Shown here: positions 58,969-64,000 of the stretch, in pieces | How positions within the stretch are numbered: the stretch's first letter is position 1 | Layout of the letters: every line of letters starts with the position of its first letter | Assembly (NCBI GenBank): GCA_963739515.1 | Contig: CAVUAO010000002.1 | Location: 573,096-637,095 of the forward strand | Length of the DNA: 64,000 bases | Source of the DNA: JBFYTX01 sp963739515 | GTDB lineage: Bacteria; Chloroflexota; Dehalococcoidia; Dehalococcoidales; RBG-16-60-22 | Reading direction: 5' to 3' | Notes under the pieces: model-generated | Told to the model about the DNA's origin: nothing | Seen by the model: only the letters and a program-made list of their open reading frames with translations | Databases searched by the model: none | Translations under genes and position numbers: made by a program

Positions 58969-59844
58969 ATGCAGCAAGTCCACGAATGGATGGTAAATTA
59001 CACCCGGCAGACGGAATGGATCGACCGGCGCGGCATTTTCCTCTGGATTGCTTTCTATGCCGGGGGTCTCGGCGGCGGGCTTTACCTGGTATCGCTCCTA
59101 TTTAACAGCCTGTGGGGCATGTTCATCAGCTGGCTGATTATCGCCGTAATAAAGGGCGGAACGCACCTCATGTACCTTGGGAGACCCTGGCGCGCCTGGA
59201 GAATTATCACGCGCCCCCAGACCTCGTGGCTGGCCAGAGGGTTTATTTTCGTCATGGCGTTCGTCCTCTTTGGCGCTATTCAAATGATGTTCTCCCGCTG
59301 GCTGCCCGGCACGGCCGCTGAAATAGTCTTTAAGGTACTGGCGGGGATAATGGCGTTTGGCGTGGCCACCTATACCGGCATCATCCTGAAAAACGTTAAG
59401 GGCGTGCCCTTCTGGAACTCGTTACTGCTGCCGGTGTTGTTCGTCATCTGCGGGATACTTGGCGGCTTCGGGCTGGCAGTACTAATTGCTCTGAACGGCG
59501 GCGATGTCAATCTGGCCGCCGCGGAAATGGGGAGTCGCTGGCTGCTCATTACCAATGCCCTGCTTATTGTGGTTTACCTGTGGCAGGCTTCACGACGGGA
59601 AGCCGTCGGCAAGCAATCCGTCTTGCAACAAATCAGCGGAGAAAGCGCCCCGGTCTTCTGGACAGGGGTGGTGGTGCTTGGTATCATCATGCCAATAGCG
59701 GTGGCGATATCGGGACTAATCGTGGCGATACCCCCCTCCCTCCTTTTAGCCGCCGTCATCTGTGAAATCATCGGCGGTCTTACCCTGAGGTATTGCGTCT
59801 TGAAAGCCGGCGCGTATAAGCCGCTGGTCGCTAAAGCCGTTTAG
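58969..59844 (+). CDS. NrfD/PsrC-type membrane anchor of the molybdoenzyme
   Basis: 291 aa with about eight membrane segments (from IFLWIAFYAGGLGGGLYLVS to the last at about 255-280). It resembles NrfD/PsrC, which passes electrons between the iron-sulfur subunit and the quinone pool. It begins 1 bp after the iron-sulfur gene, so it is coupled to it. The WIDRRGIF start and MYLGRPWRAWRII segment are family-like. Confidence 0.88.
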   Translation: MQQVHEWMVNYTRQTEWIDRRGIFLWIAFYAGGLGGGLYLVSLLFNSLWGMFISWLIIAVIKGGTHLMYLGRPWRAWRIITRPQTSWLARGFIFVMAFVLFGAIQMMFSRWLPGTAAEIVFKVLAGIMAFGVATYTGIILKNVKGVPFWNSLLLPVLFVICGILGGFGLAVLIALNGGDVNLAAAEMGSRWLLITNALLIVVYLWQASRREAVGKQSVLQQISGESAPVFWTGVVVLGIIMPIAVAISGLIVAIPPSLLLAAVICEIIGGLTLRYCVLKAGAYKPLVAKAV

Positions 59845-59916
59845 CGTTCAGCGTAACCTCCCCTCCTTATTGTTAATACATGGTTAAATGTAACTATAAT
59901 ATGGTAGATAGAATAT

Positions 59917-62049
59917 ATGAGTGAAGAAAAAATAATTAAAACTACCTGTAAAAGCTGCCACGGCGGCTGCGGCGCCCTGGTCACCGTCAAGGACGGCCGG
60001 ATTATCCACATCGAGGGCAACCCTGAGGCGCCAACCCGCGGCACCATGTGCTCCAAGGGACTCTCCAGCATCCAGCACGTCAATCACCCGGACCGCCTGC
60101 TCTATCTCCTGAAAAGGACGGGACAAAGAGGCGAGGGGAAATGGCAGCGCATCGGCTGGGACGAAGCCCTGCAGACCATTACCTCCAAAATCAAAGAGAG
60201 CCAGGAGAAGTACGGCAAGTCTTCTATCGCCGTGTCCCAGGGCACGGGCCGCGGCTATAACGAATATACGCACCGCTTTGCCCGCTCTATAGGCACCGCC
60301 AATATCATCACCCCCGGCTATATCTGCCACAGTCCGCGGTTGGGCCTATACGGGCTGGTCACCGGCTATGGCCGGCTTTACTGCGACTATCATGGCTGGG
60401 GCGGGGAGTTTCCCAAGACGCAAATTTCCTGGGCGAAACAGCTGGAAATCAGCAGCGCCGATGGCGAAATGGCGGTATGGTTCCTGGAAAGTCTTAAGCA
60501 CGTGAAGAACCTGATTGTCATCGACCCCCGGGAAACGGCGCTGTCTTCTAGAGCCACGCTGTGGCTCCAAATCCGTCCGGGGACGGACGCCGCCCTGGCG
60601 CTGGGGATGATTAACGTCATCGTCAACGAGGAGCTCTGGGACAAAGATTTCGTAGAGAACTGGACGTACGGGTTCGATAAGCTCAAAGAACGCGTCCAGG
60701 AATACACCCCGGAACGCGTGGCGGAAATTACCTGGCTGAAAGACGACGACATCAGGAAGGCCGCCCGGCTCTTCGCCGTGGACACACCCGGCTGTATCCA
60801 GATAGGCAGCTCCCTGGAGCGGCAGGCCAACTGCGGGCAGACGCTGAGGGCCATCATCTGTCTTCTCGGCGTAACGGGAAATATCGAGAGGCCGGGCAGC
60901 ATGGTAGCCTGGGTGCCGCCGGACACCGGCGCGCGTGAGGACTTCTTCACGGAAATTCCTATTACCGATGAAATGCGGAAAGGCATCGTGGGGAGCGATG
61001 AATACAAGATGGGCGCCGCCCGTACCGCCCACTCCGATTCGATTATCAAACAGCTCCTTAACGGGAATTCGGTGGTCAAGGTGTGGTTCAGCGTCGGCGG
61101 GCAGCAGATTATCCACCTCGCCAATACTAAAGAGGTGCTCCAGGCACTATCAAAAGTCGAGTTCCTGGTGCAGGTCGACCAGTTCATGGGGCCGATGGCG
61201 GAGCAGGCCGATATCGTCCTGCCGGCCGCGCACTGGCTGGAAATCGACGATATTTTCGATATGCACCCGCGCTTCATGATCGAGGCGCATAATAAAGTGG
61301 TCGAACCACCCGGTGAGGCTAAACAGGACAGCTGGATATTCAACGAGCTCGGCAAGAGGCTGGCGCCCCAGTACTGGTTTGAGAACGTCGAGAAAATGCT
61401 GGACTACCAGTTACGAAAGGGCAATATGACCTGGAAGGACTTCAGTAAAAAGGTCGTCCACGCCAGGATGGGCAAAGACCAGATTTACTATAAATACAAG
61501 ACGGAGTACTGGAGAAAAGGCGGCGGCTTCCCCACGCCGACCGGCAAGATGGAACTGTATTCCACCAAGCTGGAAGACCTGGGCTACGACCCCCTGCCTT
61601 ACTTCCAGGAGCCAGGCGAGAGTCCTATTTCCACCCCGGAACTATATCGAGAGTATCCGCTCGTCCTGACGACCGGTTACCGGCAGCCTTTCTATTTCCT
61701 CTCGCAGTACCGGAATATACCCTGGCTGCGCAGCTTCCAGAAAGACCCGGTGATGCAGATACACCCGGACACCGCCAAGAAATACGGCATCGAGGAAGGA
61801 GACTGGGCGTGGATCGAAAGCCCGAGGGGAAGAATCAAGCAGAAAGCCAGGCTTTTCCCGGGTATTCTCCAAGGGGTGGTAATGGCTACCGCGAACTGCT
61901 TTTACCCCGAAGAGCCGGGGCCGCTGCACGGCCTGCTGAAGTCCAACCCCAACGTGCTGACGAGCAACAACCACTGCGACCCCATGTACGGGTCGCCGGA
62001 CCTGACGGCTCTTTTGTGCAAGGTGTACAGGGCGGAAGACGGCAAGTAA
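59917..62049 (+). CDS. Molybdopterin oxidoreductase catalytic subunit
   Basis: 710 aa. The N-terminal 4Fe-4S motif has Cys11, Cys14, Cys18 and Cys45 (CKSCHGGC, GTMCSKG). A candidate Mo/W-ligating Cys137 is in GYICHSPRL. The MopB domains follow (IDPRETALSSRATLWLQIRP, and QVDQFMGPMAEQADIVLPAA). The C-terminal molydop-binding domain is present. No Tat signal is seen, so the active site faces the cytoplasm. Together with the iron-sulfur and NrfD subunits it forms a CISM enzyme; the substrate cannot be assigned. It starts 72 bp after NrfD without an obvious strong Shine-Dalgarno sequence. Confidence 0.92.
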   Translation: MSEEKIIKTTCKSCHGGCGALVTVKDGRIIHIEGNPEAPTRGTMCSKGLSSIQHVNHPDRLLYLLKRTGQRGEGKWQRIGWDEALQTITSKIKESQEKYGKSSIAVSQGTGRGYNEYTHRFARSIGTANIITPGYICHSPRLGLYGLVTGYGRLYCDYHGWGGEFPKTQISWAKQLEISSADGEMAVWFLESLKHVKNLIVIDPRETALSSRATLWLQIRPGTDAALALGMINVIVNEELWDKDFVENWTYGFDKLKERVQEYTPERVAEITWLKDDDIRKAARLFAVDTPGCIQIGSSLERQANCGQTLRAIICLLGVTGNIERPGSMVAWVPPDTGAREDFFTEIPITDEMRKGIVGSDEYKMGAARTAHSDSIIKQLLNGNSVVKVWFSVGGQQIIHLANTKEVLQALSKVEFLVQVDQFMGPMAEQADIVLPAAHWLEIDDIFDMHPRFMIEAHNKVVEPPGEAKQDSWIFNELGKRLAPQYWFENVEKMLDYQLRKGNMTWKDFSKKVVHARMGKDQIYYKYKTEYWRKGGGFPTPTGKMELYSTKLEDLGYDPLPYFQEPGESPISTPELYREYPLVLTTGYRQPFYFLSQYRNIPWLRSFQKDPVMQIHPDTAKKYGIEEGDWAWIESPRGRIKQKARLFPGILQGVVMATANCFYPEEPGPLHGLLKSNPNVLTSNNHCDPMYGSPDLTALLCKVYRAEDGK

Positions 62050-62071
62050 GGGTGAGCGTGAGTAATACGCA

Positions 62072-62099
62072 GGGCGGGCTTGAAGCCCGCCCTTTTTTT
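62072..62099 (+). terminator. Terminator after the molybdoenzyme operon
   Basis: Perfect 9-bp stem GGGCGGGCT/AGCCCGCCC with a 3-nt loop and seven T, 22 bp after the stop. A textbook rho-independent terminator. Confidence 0.92.
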
Positions 62100-62251
62100 A
62101 TTCGTTATTCGTTTTTTTAATTTTTTATTGATGATTTTGTAGCTAATTGAAGCTAGTATTCGTTTTTCGTTTTATGTTAAACCAGCTTCAATTTCCGGGT
62201 ATTCGTTTTTCGATTTATGTCAACCGACGCTTAATTTATACCTCACCCCTG

Positions 62252-62307
62252 CCCCTCTCCAGCCTGTTATTACATACCAGCCGTAAGATTTTCTGGCTGG
62301 AGAGGGG
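62252..62307. repeat. Inverted repeat
   Basis: Perfect 13-bp arms CCCCTCTCCAGCC (62252-62264) and GGCTGGAGAGGGG (62295-62307) with a 30-nt loop. Confidence 0.75.
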
Positions 62308-62465
62308 AAATAAAATGAGAGGGTGCTCACGCCCCCTCTCGCTGACGCACTCCCTGATCACCCTCTCCTAACCTCTCTCATCAAGGGAGGAGAGGAATTG
62401 ACGGATACTTCGCTGCACTCAGAATGACAGAAAAAGGGGCGATAAAAGGGAGGGGATAAAGAAAG

Positions 62466-62625
62466 GTGTTTAAGAGGGGCGAACGGAAGAAAAATCCTCC
62501 TCACTCCCCCTTTGACAAGGGGGATGAAAATACCCGGTAAGGGAGTTTAAGAGGGGTGAAACGGGGGCGAAAATCCTTCTCTCATCTCCCTTTTTCAAAG
62601 GGAGACGCAAATACCCGAAAGAGAG
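62466..62625. repeat. Two imperfect tandem units, each with a hairpin
   Basis: Unit 1 starts TAAGAGGGGCGAACGG near 62470 and unit 2 TAAGAGGGGTGAAACGGG near 62548. Each contains a small hairpin (CCCCCTTTGACAAGGGGG and CTCCCTTTTTCAAAGGGAG) followed by AAATACCCG. They look like short palindromic interspersed elements. Confidence 0.65.
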
Positions 62626-62661
62626 TAGCCTGCGGAGAGGGGCGCTAGCCCCTCGTTTTTT

Positions 62662-62718
62662 CCCCCTCTCAAACACGGTGAAAAACAACCACCAAAGATA
62701 GACCTGTTTGAGAGGGGG
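62662..62718. repeat. Inverted repeat
   Basis: Perfect 14-bp arms CCCCCTCTCAAACA (62662-62675) and TGTTTGAGAGGGGG (62705-62718) around a 29-nt loop; possibly a miniature element end pair or a terminator for the broken dehydrogenase. Confidence 0.75.
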
Positions 62719-62740
62719 CAGGGGGTGAGTTACGTCCGTA

Positions 62741-63269
62741 TTATTCAAACATAATTACGTTGCGCAGGGCTTTGCCCTTTTCCACCTCGTCAATCGCCTC
62801 ATTGATTTTTTCCAGCGGGAAGCGGTGGGTAATAAGCTCGTCCAGCTTGAGAATTCCGCCCTTATAAAGCGCCACCAGCTTGGGGATCTCTGTCTGGAAC
62901 TGCGTCGTGCCCATGTAGCTGCCGGTAAGCACCCTTTCGTCTTTGATGAAGATGAAGGGCGGCATGTGGAGGGTATCCGTAATTTCGGGCAGGCCGACGA
63001 TGACCGTCATGCCGCGCGGGCCGGTCATGAACAGTCCCTGGGTGATGGCGGCCACGCTGCCCACCGTGACGAAGACATAAGTCGGCCCCGCCGCCTCCCG
63101 TAAGCGCCTTGATTTCTTTAGCGGCGTCCACTTGGACGCTGTTGACGGTATGCGTGGCGCCGAAAGTCTTCGCGGCTTTGAGTTTGTTATCCGCGATATC
63201 CATGGCGATGACGGGATAAGCCCCGGAGATGGCCGCCCCCTGCACGGCGTTCAGGCCGACTCCTATCAC
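62741..63269 (-). pseudogene. Zinc-type alcohol dehydrogenase, truncated and frameshifted
   Basis: Minus-strand frames give the coenzyme domain from GVGLNAVQGAAISGAYPVIA through VDAAKEIKALTGG, and after a shift near 63,095, VGSVAAITQGLFMTGPRG to the end KALRNVIMFE. This is the C-terminal ~175 residues of a medium-chain dehydrogenase; the N-terminal catalytic half is missing because the sequence changes abruptly at about 63,265. Truncation is probably an assembly effect rather than biology. The frameshift may be an error as well. Confidence 0.8.
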
Positions 63270-64000
63270 TTATCCGGTGATGGTGGTCGATGGCGCTGGC
63301 GAATACGTGGCCGGCAGGAACCTGGCGGAGAGCGACCGACTGCGCAACTGGGCTGTCGAGCTGCGGGCCGAATCGGTGGCGCCTGGCGGCGAGGTTCGCG
63401 AACTGGTTCTCGGCGGCACGCCTTACGATGCCGGCATTGCCCGCACCGAAAAACTCGACTGGACCTTCATGGTTGCCAACCCGGCCGGCCGCGCCAATCC
63501 GCGCGTCCGCGTGACCGTCCTGCTGGTCGTCATCGGATTTGCCGCATCGCTGCTGCTGGCCGTCATTCTGGCTCCGCTCTGGGCGTCGCGGATGAGCGCG
63601 CCCCTGCGCGACCTGATGGCACAGACCCGGGCGCTGACCAGCGGCAAGTTCGGGCGCAAGGTCATGCGCGGGCCGATCCAGGAATTCAACCAGCTGGCGT
63701 CCGACATGGAATCGATGGCCAAGGCGACCCGCCAGCGCCAGAGCGAACTCGAACAGAGCGAGGAACGGCTGCTGCAGACGCTGCAGACCCTGCAGCGCCT
63801 CAATGTCGAACTCGAAAGCCGGGTCGAGCGGCGCACCGGCGATCTGGCGCGGGCCAACAGCGAACTTCTGGCGGCCATGGAAAACCTCAAGCTGGCGCAG
63901 GGCGAGCTGGTGCGCAGCGAAAAGCTGGCGGCGCTCGGCAACCTTGTCGGCGGCATCGCGCATGAATTGAACACGCCGATCGGCAACGGCGTGATGGCGG
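63262..64000 (+). CDS. Histidine kinase fragment, proteobacterial in character (both ends missing)
   Basis: An open frame runs from 63262 to the window end. It encodes the end of a sensor domain (YPVMVVDGAGEYVAGRNLAE), a membrane helix (LLVVIGFAASLLLAVILAPL), a HAMP domain (SRMSAPLRDLMAQTRALT), a coiled coil and the start of HisKA with His in VGGIAHELNTPIG. GC content and codon use (C/G in nearly every third position) differ sharply from all upstream genes. It joins directly to a broken dehydrogenase with no start codon, so it probably comes from another organism's contig. The antisense frames here are shadows. Confidence 0.75.

Larger units (their letters stand above)
62100..62740. other. 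Repeat-rich spacer without genes
   Basis: About 640 bp, low-complexity. It has two direct copies of GTATTCGTTTTTCG (about 62156 and 62199), several C- and G-rich inverted repeats, and two imperfect tandem units at 62466-62625. The frame at 62147-62371 has no coding character. No gene supportable. Confidence 0.65.

Noticed and set aside
60390..61355. 321-aa minus-strand ORF inside the molybdopterin subunit gene
   Set aside because: Antisense shadow; no ribosome-binding site or domain, and the plus-strand frame is unmistakable.
62147..62371. 74-aa plus-strand ORF in the repeat-rich spacer
   Set aside because: It runs through inverted and direct repeats, lacks a ribosome-binding site and has no coding signature.
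63132..63965. Two long overlapping ORFs (277 aa plus strand, 258 aa minus strand) near the right end
   Set aside because: The third frame encodes a HAMP-HisKA histidine kinase with clear motifs; the others are frame shadows of GC-rich DNA.
1..64000. CRISPR array
   Set aside because: No regularly spaced direct repeats with unique spacers; the only tandem repeats are two PAS segments and two hairpin units.

Overview
The window looks like chromosomal DNA of a bacterium of the Chloroflexota, probably Dehalococcoidia. This is an inference from a combination of traits: a compact trp operon followed by a second, TrpB2-type beta chain; a type 2 isoleucyl-tRNA synthetase under a T-box; archaeal-type pilus genes in a bacterium; KaiBC homologues; an AOR-type tungsten oxidoreductase; and a serine-recombinase island at a tRNA gene. 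No rRNA or other decisive taxonomic marker is present. The last ~0.73 kb (from about 63,265) looks like a different, GC-rich proteobacterium-like sequence joined mid-gene, so the right end is suspect as an assembly chimera.

Layout. (1) 1-6,040: trpG(partial)-D-C-F-B-A and trpB2, plus strand, mostly overlapping genes. (2) 6,184-15,301: a lipoprotein HtrA protease, then a long minus-strand housekeeping block: rpsF-ssb-rpsR, rpmH-rnpA-yidD-[PQQ-propeller lipoprotein]-yidC-jag, and T-box-ileS. (3) 15,479-34,153: tRNA-Asp and an 18.6 kb genomic island bounded by a 16-bp direct repeat of the tRNA 3' end. It holds a large serine recombinase that reads into the tRNA, a small zinc-ribbon gene coupled to it, and a clock-like cluster: kaiC, kaiB, a 60-aa ORF, a KaiB-receiver-LuxR fusion, and a stand-alone receiver-LuxR paralogue. 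Next come a run of tiny envelope/stress proteins (DUF1508, DUF3096, DUF5670-like, PRC-barrel), an ion-channel-like protein, an AarF kinase, a PAS-PAS histidine kinase with an internal duplication, a CheY, a REC-HD-GYP-PAS-GAF-GGDEF protein, and an IS3 element that truncates a YihY gene.

(4) 34,231-44,864: an intact YihY, then an archaeal-type pilus locus (pilin, FlaI-like ATPase, two FlaJ-like membrane proteins, a large pilin-like surface protein) beside a sensory operon (HTH, SBP-PAS kinase, two response regulators). The stretch 40.4-41.9 kb carries an unusual density of frameshifts. (5) 45,119-51,283: a patatin-like phospholipase with an N-terminal zinc ribbon, a beta-carbonic anhydrase, and an animal-like alpha-2-macroglobulin split into two overlapping ORFs. 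(6) 51,443-62,099: metabolic genes: AOR, a URO-D-family protein, a TPP enzyme, a type B carboxylesterase, and a three-subunit molybdoenzyme (4Fe-4S subunit with a frameshift, NrfD, MopB). (7) 62,100-64,000: a repeat-rich spacer, a broken zinc-type alcohol dehydrogenase, and the foreign-looking histidine kinase.

Most interesting is the island's clock-like module. A double-domain KaiC with both ATPase motifs and a Ser-Ser pair at the usual phosphorylation site lies with a free KaiB and a KaiB domain fused to a degenerate receiver and LuxR HTH. The arrangement suggests a KaiC-to-transcription output in which KaiB itself carries the DNA-binding domain. Several frameshifts and the right-end junction need read-level confirmation before any gene is called dead.
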